Shown here: piece after piece, positions 12,145 to 23,761 of the stretch
Layout: each line of letters starts with the position of its first letter
Position numbering within the stretch: the stretch's first letter is position 1
NCBI GenBank assembly: GCA_037501455.1
Contig: CM074864.1
Location: 38,528,001-38,592,000, forward strand
Length of the DNA stretch: 64,000 nucleotides
Origin: Lantana camara
Taxonomy: Eukaryota; Streptophyta; Magnoliopsida; Lamiales; Verbenaceae
Direction of reading: 5' to 3'
The notes under the pieces: generated by a model
What the model was told of the DNA's origin: nothing
Database searches by the model: none
The model's input: the letters and a program-made list of their open reading frames with translations, nothing else
Position numbers and translations under genes: made by a program

Positions 12145-13293
12145 TGTAACTCCCCAAACGGAGTCCATGCCCAAATCCAAATCATAGCGAACGGGAGACC
12201 AACTCACACACTAGGCTAGGCGGATCTAACTTGACAAACTAGAGTGCGGAAGTAATTAAAACCAACAACAATAGATAGCGGAAGCATTTAAAACAAAACA
12301 TGCAAAGCAGGTGACGGGTTCAACTAGCATAGATACCTAATCCCGAATATCAACATACATAATCCAACATAATAAACAACATAAATATCATCAATATCTA
12401 GTAACAACCAAATACTAGCTTACTAACCCCACATTGGTTGAAGTCTAAATAGAACATAAACATAACCTGCAGATGTGAAACATAAATACATAAAATAAGT
12501 AGAGTATGCGACAAATGCATCCTAACACCTACTAGACTGACAAGTGTGACTCAGAAGAATCACTTCCGCCTAGCTCAAGCCAAAAGAACCTGCAACTAAA
12601 AGATAAAATGAGGTGTCAGTCAGCTGACTGAGTGAGGGGGCTAACGCACACCCACAATATATATATAGAGCACAACACATATCATAAGGGTGGACTCATG
12701 AACCGGAGATAGGAGTTGCATACCAAAGACATTTCCAAAAGTACCCAAAAGATAGTTATATAAGATTTAGAAAACATTTCAGAAACTCTATCTCGATTCA
12801 TGATTCCCAGATAGAACACATCACATGCTCGGCGAGTACGAGCTTCCAACCTTTACTCCTCATAACATATCAAATCATAGAATACAAAAATCAATCCAAC
12901 CGTCACACCAATGATGAAGGAGATGTACCGTCCCCAAACCATCCATAACAGACATACCCTCAAGGGGTAGCGAACCCACAAGAGTTCTCCCCGGCCTTAG
13001 CCGAAGGCTCAAGATACCACACCTTCCCTACAGCACGGGTCGCGTGAAGATATCTCAAATGGAACTACGCACAGGTATTGTAACACCCCAAACAGAGGAG
13101 TGCCACATCCCCCGCACTGTGACCCAGACCCGATCCATGAAATGGGAATCCATGTCCGGATCCGAATCAAAGCGAACGGGAGACAAACGCACACGCTATG
13201 CTAGGCGGATCTAACTCGACAAACTCAGAGTGCGGAAGCAAATCAAACATTTAAACAAGATAGCGGAAGCATTTAAATCAACATTCAAAACAA

Positions 13294-13455
13294 GTGACGG
13301 GTTCAACTGCATAGATACCTAGTCCCGAATAATAAATCAACATAAAGTAACAGGTGACGGGTTCAACTAGCATAGATACCTAGTCCCGAATAATAAATCA
13401 ACATAAAGTAACAGGTGACGGGTTCAACTAGCATAGATACCTAGTCCCGAATAAC
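13294..13455. repeat. 60-bp tandem repeat, about 2.7 copies
   Basis: Units start with GTGACGGGTTCAACT at 13294, 13354 and 13415. The same array is at 19849, 19909 and 19970 in the other N2 LTR, so it predates the insertion. N1 has one unit only. Confidence 0.9.
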
Positions 13456-14135
13456 AACATAAATTAATAATCATCAAGTGCCACAAGGGGCTGAATGAGG
13501 GTGCCACAAGGGGCTACCGAATAGTAAAGTATAATCTCAAGTCTACAAGTCTTAAGTATAAGTAAAGTGTATGAGAGGACAAATGCAAATAGAAAGACTA
13601 GACCGACGAAGTGCAACTCAAAGGACTCACTTCCGCCTAGCAAACGCCAACAACCTGCAACTAAAAGTGTAAATGAGGGGTCAGTCAACTTGACCGAGTG
13701 AGGGGGCTAACGCACACCCACTGTATATATATATGGAGCATAGCACATATCAGAAGGGTGGACTTATGAACCGGAGATAGGTGTTGCATACCAAAGACAT
13801 TTCCAAAAGTACCCAAAAGATAGTTATAAGTATAAGCTTTAGAAAACATTTCAGAAACTCTATCTCGATTCATGATTCCCAGACAGAACAGAACACATAC
13901 TTGGCGAGTACGAGCTTCCAACCTTTACTCCTCAGAACATATCAAATCATAGAATACAAAAATCAATCCAACCGCTACACCAATGATGGAGGGGATGTGC
14001 CGTCCCCAAACCATCTAGAACATACACACCCTCAAGGGGTAGCGAACCCACAAGAGTCCTCCCCGGCCTTAGCCAAAGGCTCAAGATACCACGTCTCCCT
14101 CATCACCCTAAGGTCGCGCAATGATATCTCAAATA

Positions 14136-14266
14136 GAACTACGCACAGGTATATCCCCGATGGCCTTAACAGTCTCGGGGGCTCCTTACCCATAGCTCCA
14201 TGGAACTACGCACAGGTATATCCCCGACGGCCCTAACCGTCCCGGGGGCTCCTTACCCATAGCTCC
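14136..14266. repeat. 67-bp tandem duplication in N2 LTR
   Basis: Two units start GAACTACGCACAGGTAT at 14136 and 14203; the counterpart is at 20691 and 20758. Each unit contains a hairpin with CCCCGA and CGGGG arms. N1 has a single unit, and N2 inserted into N1 exactly within it. Confidence 0.88.
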
Positions 14267-17224
14267 TCGGATCCACATACAAACATACATACATACAGAT
14301 GCCAATATTTCATGGCCAACTCGCTACAGAACATAACGTAACATACTTTTTAAAACAGCTTACATATGCTTTCATATCTAATTTTCCAAAACAGAGTTGT
14401 TTCACAAGGTCATAAACATATCATAGCCAACACGTACGTATATAATAGATATACTCGCATGCAGGGATTAAAAATCATCATATTAAGGCCATAGGTCGCA
14501 TAACTATACAAAATCCTAAACCTCACCTCGTGAAAGTAGAGTCTGAGAGTGTGAAGGGCCAAACACTCTAAACCTCGGGCCCACCGGCACCACCAAACTC
14601 TGTGACAAGACATACAGAAGCCCAGACTTAGACTCTATATGAACCAAACAAGACGCACGGCGTTGCTCAACATGATCGTGGTTATGCATAAGTGTTCATG
14701 TTGTGCTTGGATAAGGTGTCGTGGTCAATCAAGGCATATCAATGCTCAACAAGATCATATTTACAAGCAACCGACATGTAATTCCATATCCAAAGATGCA
14801 CAATCAATTTAGGAAGTCAATGTGTTCACAAAATGCATATTAAATCATCCAATGTCACAGGGTTCAATTATAATATTAGAATTAAGCATCAAGTTCATGT
14901 CGAGTTATAAAGTGCATAAGTAAGAGCAACTTGATCGTATAAACATACAAAGTTGTTGTAAGTAGATGGCATGCTTGATACAAATAAAGAGTGCATTTAA
15001 TTCACTTAAGATCATACTTTACAACTTCACAACATGTTTGGTACACAAGCTCAAATCACATACATAGTTTCATAAATATTACACTTACATCCCCTAAGTT
15101 ATTTATAAAGTTTAGAATTATTACACATACATCCCCTTAGTTGATTACTAAGCATAATTGTTCGTTTAAAGTGTTTATACAATTATTCCACTAGGAATTA
15201 ATTACTTACAAACATGACAATTATCAATTTATCGTAATTCATAATATACCATTTTCAAGTAGTAAGAGTAAATCAAGATATTACAATTCTAACTCCTATC
15301 ATGCATAAAGTCTCAAGTTGTTCAAGCATCCTTCATGTATCTAAATTTAATATTGGAAACACAATTTACAACAAACATAACATTGAGAACGTCTCAAATT
15401 CATATAGAGAAATCACAACATGTTCGTTCTTCTAAAATATCATTCAAGTTCATTTAGTCACATAAAATTAGTTTCTAGATATTACACTAACACCCCTTCG
15501 TACTTAACAAATAGCGTAAATTCATCACATCGGGATTCAAATTGTAAATCGAAACATTCATGCATATCACAATCCATTCAACACATGTTTTCATATACGG
15601 TTAGAATACATCTCGATCAACAAACCAACAATAACCAATTTATTTGCACTTAAAACAATTAATTCAAATAATCACAATTATGCAAAATAATTCGTAATAA
15701 ATAGATCGAGTGTCCGATTAGCGAACGGAAGGTGGCGTTGAACTCACCACAACGAGACGAACATTCTGACCAAACGTTGCCGGAACGCCACCACTGTAGC
15801 TGCCGCAATTTGGCCGGACTGCCGCCGAAGGTCGCCGGAAAAATCTCGAAAAATCATTCCTGAATGAAGTCTTCGTGCCCGTTCCGAATCCTCAATCAAT
15901 TTCTGGAAATTCCAAGCCGATTGTCGTAGATCTGAAATCTAAGAGCACGAAAACCCTAAATCTTCAAACTCAAATTACTTCCAAACCGGTGAACCAAAAT
16001 GCGATCCGAAAGAGGCGTTCTCTTACCCATAACGAGCTCTTCGAAAGCCCTAAGGTAGCTTTCCGGAAAAATCCTCGGAGTTAGTGCCGCCGTTGCACCG
16101 CCACTTTGCCGCCGCCGATCCGCCGCCAAACCACCGAATCTGGAGTCGCCTGATCACAGGTCACTAGTTCTCGTCGTTCCGAACAACTTTGGTGAAGAGC
16201 CCGAGACCAAAAGATGGCCGGAAAAGGCCCCCGTTGGCCGCCGAAGTTTCTGCCGCCGCCGCTACAGTAACTCGAGCCGCCGCGAGCTTTGGGCGGCGCG
16301 TGCGGCGCCTTCGCTGCTCCGATGGCCGCGCCGCCGATGTCAAACGAAGCGCCTGGAAGTCCTCTGTCTGGGCATGGGGCGCGTGCATTAAGGAGGTGGC
16401 CGGAAACCACCGCGAAAGGCCGGCGAAGTGGCGGCGGTCCGACACCTCCGCCGCTGCTACTGAAATCCGGCGATAACTCCGCCATCGTTCGTCGTTAGGC
16501 CGTGAAATTGGTACTCTTGCGTCGGTCTCGCTGAGATAATCGAAATGGACTATTCGTTTGTTGAATTCCGTCGAGAAACGATCGAGTTATGGGCTCGTAA
16601 CCAGAGCCGCGCATAGTAACCCGCGGGAGAGAGAGAGTGGGAGAGGAGAGAGAGAGAGAGAGAGAGAAAAGGGATTGGGAGAAATGTGTCTTGTGCACAA
16701 GCTATATACAATCGGGTATCCTTATCGCGTAGCAAAGAGACATATCGCGTACAAATAATCGTGAATAAAATTGGTAAAGTTACGAATAAACATTCAAGCT
16801 CCGAATTAATTTTACAAATTAAAATGAAAGAGATAGATTTACCAATTAGGGTTTAATTCAATTTAATTTTAGAAACCTTTCGTACAATTTAACGATATTT
16901 CGTAAACACATGATTGACAATTAATCTCAAGTACTTCAAGTAAACCGAAATTAAACAAGTTAAGTAACATGATGGATTTAAAATCAACTTGACAATTATT
17001 TCATGGAATAAATTTGAATTAAATCAAATTAGACAGTTAGGGTTAAATATGCGCGTAATTAATCAAGTTGACAATTAGTCTTAACATAATTCGAATGAAT
17101 ACATATTAAATTGGATTTACATTAAATCACATAATTCAAGAACTCTTAAATTAAACACGCACAAGTGTAGAGACATACATGTAAATGTCGTCAGGATGCC
17201 TTTCGAGAATACGGGGCGTCACAA

Positions 17225-17259
17225 CCTTCCCCCCTTAAGAGAACCTGGTCCCCAGGTTC
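17225..17259 (-). other. N2 polypurine tract and adjacent hairpin
   Basis: The sense strand has AAGGGGGGAAGG (within 17225-17238) just before the 3' LTR, preceded by an 8-bp hairpin (GAACCTGG / CCAGGTTC, loop of 3) at 17241-17259. Equivalent hairpins with different but pairing bases occur in M, P, Q and T. Confidence 0.88.
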
Positions 17260-17549
17260 CACTGCAAAAATGTAGTTCCTCGAGTAGTAGTGCTCCAACC
17301 CTTCTCCCGAACTCGCGTGAGATCATAACTCTAATGATGAGGCTTACTCCGGTCATCTACACCGAACCTCCTTTAGGATGTTTTGTTATCGTCGAGGTCC
17401 GTGCGAGTACTTGATCCGTTAGTTGTTCGAACTCGATCGGTCATATCCATGATCGGATAGCTGCAACTGCACCCAACCTCGTTGTCGTCTCAGACTCGCC
17501 ATTTGCAACCCGTAGTTAAAACAACGCGTAACGCAACCACAACAAACAA

Positions 17550-17925
17550 GAGAGAATCCTATCTCTCAACACGTAAGTGAGAGAGCCCCGTCCCTCAGCA
17601 CCCACAAGAGAGAGAACCCCGTCTCTCGAGCACATATAAAAGAGAGAACCCCGTCTCTCAAGCACATAATTGAGAGAACCCCGTCTCTCAACCTAAGTCG
17701 GGCAGATTCCAACATCTCTCAACATTCTAGTTTGAGAAAATCCAGCATTCCTCAAATCCCTAGATTCAAGAGAATCCAGCATCCCTGAATATCTAAGTAC
17801 AAGAGAATCCAACATCTCTCGTGCACAAAACTTAGAAAGATTCCGACATCTTTCTACCACATAAATAGAGAGAATCCTGCATCTCTCCAACACGTAAAAA
17901 GAGGGAACCTAAGGTCTCTCTTACA
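17550..17925 (-). repeat. Array of short GAGAGA...TCTCTC hairpins
   Basis: About ten units of roughly 30-37 bp. Each has a purine arm such as GAGAGA, a core such as ACCCCG or ATCCAACA, and the complementary arm TCTCTC, with variable AT-rich spacers. The best units read GAGAGAACCCCGTCTCTC. Homologous array in M at 28955-29097 and 32965-33215. Confidence 0.85.
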
Positions 17926-19611
17926 CATAAATCCACTGATTAGTTATTCATACATACACACATCATAGTAACATTTGACGAAAAGTATGCGATGCATGTT
18001 TGGTGTACCTTATACAACTGATATCGGCGTCCCTTGAGTATAGATTCAACGCTCATACCTCAACTCAAGGGGGATATCGCGATGGAATCCCTATAAAATA
18101 AGGTTACAGTATGTATGTATGTTGTATGAGAAGTTAGTGAGCAATCACGAGAGTTTTAAATCACATAGGCGTGAATAGTTCACATAAGTACATAACTCAT
18201 TCATCAGCAACGGTTCATAAAAAGTAGAAATTTCAAGTTACAATTACTAGATCAGGTATCCAAGTTATCACAATTAAAATAACAAAAGTCAACACCCACA
18301 TCAAGCAAAACAAGATAAGAATATTTAAGCGATGCATGTATGCAAATGCCATGAATGTCTGGCGTACCGATCACCGTAGTGTCAAACTCTTGACAGGAAG
18401 TTGAGATGAAGTAGTAGGAGTTGTTTAAGCCGACAATGATGCAACCCTCGTCATCTGAACCTCTTTGTCTTGAGTCTTTTCATAAAGTGGTAACTCAGCA
18501 AAGCTCGTCTATCACCAAACCCCTTACTATACCGTAATCCTTGCTCAACTAGAATCATCCTCAGTTTCTCCCAAGAATTCTCATTTATGTGTTAAATCTT
18601 AGTCTACTCATCTTCAAGGAGTTGTCCATGATTCATTTGTCAATTAGATATTTACCTCAGATTTTCGTTGGATGATCGTGGTGCTAAGCACTTCCCAAAC
18701 CAATTCATGGTATATGGTTCTGAAACTTGGATAAAGTCTTTCAGCATCTAAGTTTTATATTCCCACACCAATAATGTCTTCCATCTCATCTTGAAGAAAC
18801 ACCCAAAGAGCTAACAATCAATCTTGCCTTGTTGTTCGTTAACTCTAAACGGCACCAAAACTTTCAACACTCACCGATGGGTTGTAGCTCGTTGCTTAAG
18901 TAACATGATTACCTATCCACATTCCTTGAACTTGATCGGATCTTATTTGATTGGATTCTTCTACATTAACTCATTGCCATCAACAAGGCGACTACTTCCA
19001 AATAAATGAATCATCAAGGCGAAAGCTCATCAAACTCCTTCAAAACGGTTCTACTTGATCAGATTCTCCTCCATTGACTCATTTCCTCAACAAGGTGACT
19101 ACTTCCAAATGAACGAATCCTCAAGGTGAAAATTCATCAAACTCCATCTTTCAATTGACTTTAAGATAGTAAGTCAATAATATAGCAATCTCATTCCTTC
19201 AACTCTGAACCTTTTCATGAACATTGATCTTGGTAAAGAATCATTTCATCTTCGAATTATGACTTGTTTTCGTTGTAGTGCTAATAGGTAGTGTTGACGG
19301 AGGAAAATCTTAGTGTTGACTCATAGGGCACCCTGAAATTCAAACACTAAATTCGATGCATGCGAATTAGGATGCAAATGAAATGTAACAAGTATATCAC
19401 GTAAATGCAACAATTAGTTGTAATTTATAAAGCACATAAAATAAGATGTTGCATAATCAATGTCATAATGTGCACACAATCATATAATCACGAAATAACT
19501 CATGCCGAAGGGTCAAAATATCAAGTCAAACAAACGCAATGCACAGTTATTCCTATGCCGTACGACCTAGACAGACTCAACACGACTCAAGAGCTCGGTT
19601 TTGCAACCTAG

Positions 19612-19624
19612 AGCTCTGATACCA
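19612..19624 (-). other. N2 primer-binding site
   Basis: The sense strand reads TGGTATCAGAGCT, matching initiator tRNA-Met, eight bases inside the 5' LTR. Confidence 0.92.
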
Positions 19625-19632
19625 CTTAAGGA

Positions 19633-22600
19633 TGTAACACCCCAAACGGAGGAGTGCCACATCCCCCGCACTGTGACCCAGACCCGATCCATGAAATGGG
19701 AATCCATGTCCGGATCCGAATCAAAGCGAACGGGAGACAAACGCACACGCTATGCTAGGTGGATCTAACTCGACAAACTCAGAGTGCGGAAGCAAATCAA
19801 ACATTTAAACAAGATAGCGGAAGCATTTAAATCAACATTCAAAACAAGTGACGGGTTCAACTAGCATAGATACCTAGTCCCGAATAATAAATCAACATAA
19901 AGTAACAGGTGACGGGTTCAACTAGCATAGATACCTAGTCCCGAATAATAAATCAACATAAAGTAACAGGTGACGGGTTCAACTAACATAGATACCTAGT
20001 CCCGAATAATAACATAAATTAATAATCATCAAGTGCCACAAGGGGCCGAATGAGGGTGCCACAAGGGGCTACCGAATAGTAAAGTATAATCTCAAGTCTA
20101 CAAGTCTTAAGTATAAGTAAAGTGTATGAGAGGACAAATGCAAATAGAAAGACTAGACCGACGAAGTGCAACTCAAAGGACTCACTTCCGTCTAGCAAAC
20201 GCCAACAACCTGCAACTAAAAGTGTAAATGAGGGGTCAGTCAACTTGACCGAGTGAGGGGGCTAACGCACACCCACTGTATATATATATGGAGCATAGCA
20301 CATATCAGAAGGGTGGACTCATGAACCGGAGATAGGTGTTGCATACCAAAGACATTTCCAAAAGTACCCAAAAGATAGTTATAAGTATAAGCTTTAGAAA
20401 ACATTTCAGAAACTCTATCTCGATTCATGATTCCCAGACAGAACAGAACACATTCTCGGCGAGTACGAGCTTCCAACCTTTACTCCCCAGAATATATCAA
20501 ATCATAGAATACAAAAATCAATCCAACCGCTACACCAATGATGGAGGGGATGTGCCGTCCCCAAACCATCTAGAACATACACACCCTCAAGGGGTAGCGA
20601 ACCCACAAGAGTCCTCCCCGGCCTTAGCCGAAGGCTCAAGATACCACGTCTCCCTCATCACCCTAAGGTCGCGCAATGATATCTCAAATGGAACTACGCA
20701 CAGGTATATCCCCGATGGCCTTAACAGTCTCGGGGGCTCCTTACCCATAGCTCCATGGAACTACGCACAGGTATATCCCCGACGGCCCTAACCGTCCCGG
20801 GGGCTCCTTACCCATAGCTCCTCGGATCCACATACAAACATACATACAAACAGATGCCAATATTTCATGGCCAACTCGCTACAGAACATAACGTGACATA
20901 CTTTTCAAAACAGCTTACATATGCTTTCATATCTAATTTTCCAAAACAGAGTTGTTTCACAAGGTCATAAACATATCATAGCCAACACGTACGTATATAA
21001 TAGATATACTCGCATGCAGGGATTAAAAATCATCATATTAAGGCCATAGGTCGCATAACTATACAAAATCCTAAACCTCACCTCGTGAAAGTAGAGTCTG
21101 AGAGTGTGAAGGGCCAAACACTCTAAACCTCGGGCCCACCGGCACCACCAAACTCTGTGACAAGACATACAGAAGCCCAGACTTAGACTCTATATGAACC
21201 AAACAAGACGCATGGCGTTGCTCAACATGATCGTGGTTATGCATAAGTGTTCATGTTGTGCTTGGATAAGGTGTCGTGGTCAATCAAGGCATATCAATGC
21301 TCAACAAGATCATATTTACAAGCAACCGACACGTAATTCCATATCCAAAGATGCACAATCAATTTAGGAAGTCAATGTATTCACAAAATGCATATTAAAT
21401 CATCCAATGTCACAGGGTTCAATTATAATATTAGAATTAAGCATCAAGTTCATGTCGAGTTATAAAGTGCATAAGTAAGAGCAACTTGATCGTATAAACA
21501 TACAAAGTTGTTGTACGTAGATGGCATGCTTGATACAAATAAAGAGTGCATTTAATTCACTTAAGATCATACTTTATAACTTCACAACATGTTTGGTACA
21601 CAAGCTCAAGTCACATACATAGTTTCATAAATATTACACTTACATCCCCTAAGTTATTTATAAAAGTTTAGAATTATTACACATACATCCCCTTAGTTGA
21701 TTACTAAGCATAATTGTTCGTTTAAAGTGTTTATACAATTATTCCACTAGGAATTAATTACTTACAAACATGACAATTATCAATTTATCGTAATTCATAA
21801 TATACTATTTTCAAGTAGTAAGAGTAAATCAAGATATTACAATTCTAACTCGTATCATGCATAAAGTCTCAAGTTGTTCAAGCATCCTTCATGGATCTAA
21901 ATTTAATATTGGAAACACAATTTACAACAAACATAACATTGAGAACGTCTCAAATTTATATAGAGAAATCACAACATGTTCGTTCTTCTAAAATATCATT
22001 CAAGTTCATTTAGTCACAAAAAAGATTAGTTTCTAGATATTACACTAACACCCCTTCGTACTTAACAAATAGCGTAAATTCATCACATCGGGATTCAAAT
22101 TGTAAATCGAAACATTCATGCATATCACAATCCATTCAACACATGTTTTCATATACGATTAGAATACATCTCGATCAACAAACCAACAATAACCAATTTA
22201 TTTGCACTTAAAACAATTAATTCAAATAATCACAATTACGCAAAATAATTCGTAATAAATAGATCGAGTGTCCGATTAACGAACGGAAGGTGGCGTTGAA
22301 CTCACCACAACGAGACGAACATTCTGACCAAACGTTGCCGGAACGCCACCACTGTAGCTGCCGGAATTTGGCCGGACCGCCGCCGAAGGTCGCCGGAAAA
22401 ATCCCGAAAAATCATTCCTGAATGAAGTCTTCGTGCCCGTTCCGAATCCTCAATCAATTTCTGGAAATTCCAAGCCGATTGTCGTAGATCTGAAATCTAA
22501 GAGCACGAAAACCCTAAATCTTCAAACTCAAATTACTTCCAAACCGGTGAACCAAAATGCGATCCGAAAGAGGCGTTGTCTTACCCATGACTAGCTCTTC

Positions 22601-23756
22601 GAAAGCCCTAAGGTAGCTTTCCGGAAAAATCCTCGGAGCTAGTGCCACCGTTGCACCGCCACTTTGCCGCCGCCGATCCGCCGCCAAACCACCGAATCTG
22701 GAGTCGCCTGATCACAGGTCACTAGTTCTCGTCGTTCCGAACAACTTTCGTGAAGAGCTCAAGACCAAAAGATGGCCCGAAAAGGACCCCGTTGGCCGCC
22801 GAAGTTTCTGCCGCCGCCGCTACAGTAACTCGCGCCGCCCAAAGCTGCTCTGATGGCCCCGCCGCCGCCATCAAACAAAGCGCCTGGAAGTCCTCTATCT
22901 GGGCATGGGGCGCGTGCATCAAGGAGGTGGCCGGAAACCACCGCGAAAGGCCGGCGAAGTGGCGGCGGTCCGACACCTCCGCCGCTGCTACTGAAATCCG
23001 GCGATAACTCCGCCACCGTTCGTCGTTAGGCCGTGAAATTGGTACTCTTGCGTCGGTCTCGCCGAGATAATCGAAATGGACTATTCGTTTGTTGAATTCC
23101 ATCGAGAAACGATTGAGTTATGGGCTCGTAACCAGAGCCGCGCATAGTAACCCACGGGAGAGAGAGAGTGGGAGAGGAGAGAGAGAGAGAGAGAGAGAGA
23201 AAAGGGATTGAGAGAAATGTGTCTTGTGCACAAGCTATATACAATCGGGTATCCTTATCGCATAGCAAAGAGACATATCGCGTACAAATAATCGTGAATA
23301 AAATTGGTAAAGTTACGAATAAACATTCAAGCTCCGAATTAATTTTACAAATTAAAATGAAAGAGATAGATTTACCAATTAGGGTTTAATTCAATTTAAT
23401 TTTAGAAACCTTTCGTACAATTTAACGACATTTTGTAAACACATGATTGACAATTAATCTCAAGTAATTCAAGTAAACCGAAATTAAACAAGTTAAGTAA
23501 CATGATGGATTTAAAATCAACTTGACAATTATTTCATGGAATAAATTTGAATTAAATCAAATTAGACAGTTAGGGTTAAATATGCGCGTAATTAATCAAG
23601 TTGACAATTAGTCTTAAAATAATTCGAATGAACACATATTAAATTGGATTTACATTAAATCACATAATTCAAGAACTCTTAAATTAAACACGCACAAGTG
23701 TAGAGACTTACTTGTAAATGTCGTCAGGATGCCTTTCGAGAATACGGGGCGTCACA
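19633..23756 (-). repeat. N2 5' LTR
   Basis: 4124 bp, partner of 13079-17223. Sense features: TATATA 23241-23236, exon-1 donor GT 22305-22304, exon-2 donor GT 21081-21080, acceptor AG 20211-20210. Both inverted arms carry one C-to-T change (19753-19763, 20187-20197). Compared with the partner LTR it shows a 16-bp inverted segment plus a deletion at 22831-22846. Confidence 0.94.
22722..23102 (-). CDS. Small open frame in exon-1 region of N2 LTR (doubtful)
   Basis: 126 codons from an ATG just downstream of the predicted promoter. The first part (MEFNKRIVHFDYLGET, then SRPNDERWRSYRRIS and RHFAGLSRWFPA) aligns with a frame at the same place in S1 (29534-29806) and more loosely with M near 9050. 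It has no recognised domain and ends in Ala/Gly-rich sequence. In the partner LTR the start is ACG, and M also has ACG there, so the ATG may be a chance CpG change. It could be a leader peptide, or only conserved leader RNA. Confidence 0.3.
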   Translation of the reverse strand: MEFNKRIVHFDYLGETDARVPISRPNDERWRSYRRISVAAAEVSDRRHFAGLSRWFPATSLMHAPHAQIEDFQALCLMAAAGPSEQLWAARVTVAAAAETSAANGVLFGPSFGLELFTKVVRNDEN

Positions 23757-23761
23757 GGTAT

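Larger units (their letters stand above)
13079..17223 (-). repeat. N2 3' LTR
   Basis: 4145 bp, TGTAACACCCC to GGGGCGTCACA on the plus strand. Sense features: TATATA 16708-16703 followed by a (CT)n tract (16672-16621); exon-1 donor GT 15747-15746 (GTG then GTGAGTT); predicted exon 2 14599-14527; donor GT 14526-14525; acceptor AG 13656-13655; arms 13199-13209 and 13632-13642 (11 bp, perfect). It also has a 60-bp tandem array (13294-13455) and a 67-bp duplication (14136-14266), both shared with the other LTR. The plus-strand frame 13781-14236 is antisense to the LTR and is not a gene. Confidence 0.94.
17224..19632 (-). other. N2 internal domain, non-coding
   Basis: In the sense strand it runs PBS, a palindrome-containing block near 19555, about 1.5 kb of low-complexity non-coding DNA, a block shared with M (N2 18000-18110; M about 28790-28890, including ATCGCGATATCCCCCT), a hairpin array (17550-17925), then the PPT. 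No reading frame resembles a retroviral protein. The shared block and array show that M and N2 carry homologous internal domains despite diverged LTRs. Confidence 0.85.
13079..23756 (-). mobile_element. N2: complete non-coding LTR element (LARD)
   Basis: Two long, near-identical LTRs (13079-17223 and 19633-23756) flank a 2.4-kb internal domain. The target duplication GGTAT is at 13074-13078 and 23757-23761. PBS and PPT are present and correctly placed for a minus-strand element. The internal domain has no recognisable gag, protease, RT or integrase. N2 belongs to the same LTR family as N1, into which it inserted. Close similarity of the two LTRs by eye points to a recent insertion, the youngest in this stack. 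Confidence 0.95.

Noticed and set aside
13781..14236. 151-codon plus-strand frame repeated at 20336-20791
   Set aside because: Both are the same antisense LTR sequence copied at insertion, so the repeat is not evidence of selection; the product looks like no protein.
17550..17925. CRISPR-like spaced repeats
   Set aside because: Units are self-complementary, vary in length, have AT-rich related spacers, and lie between a retrotransposon PPT and PBS in a plant genome; no cas genes.
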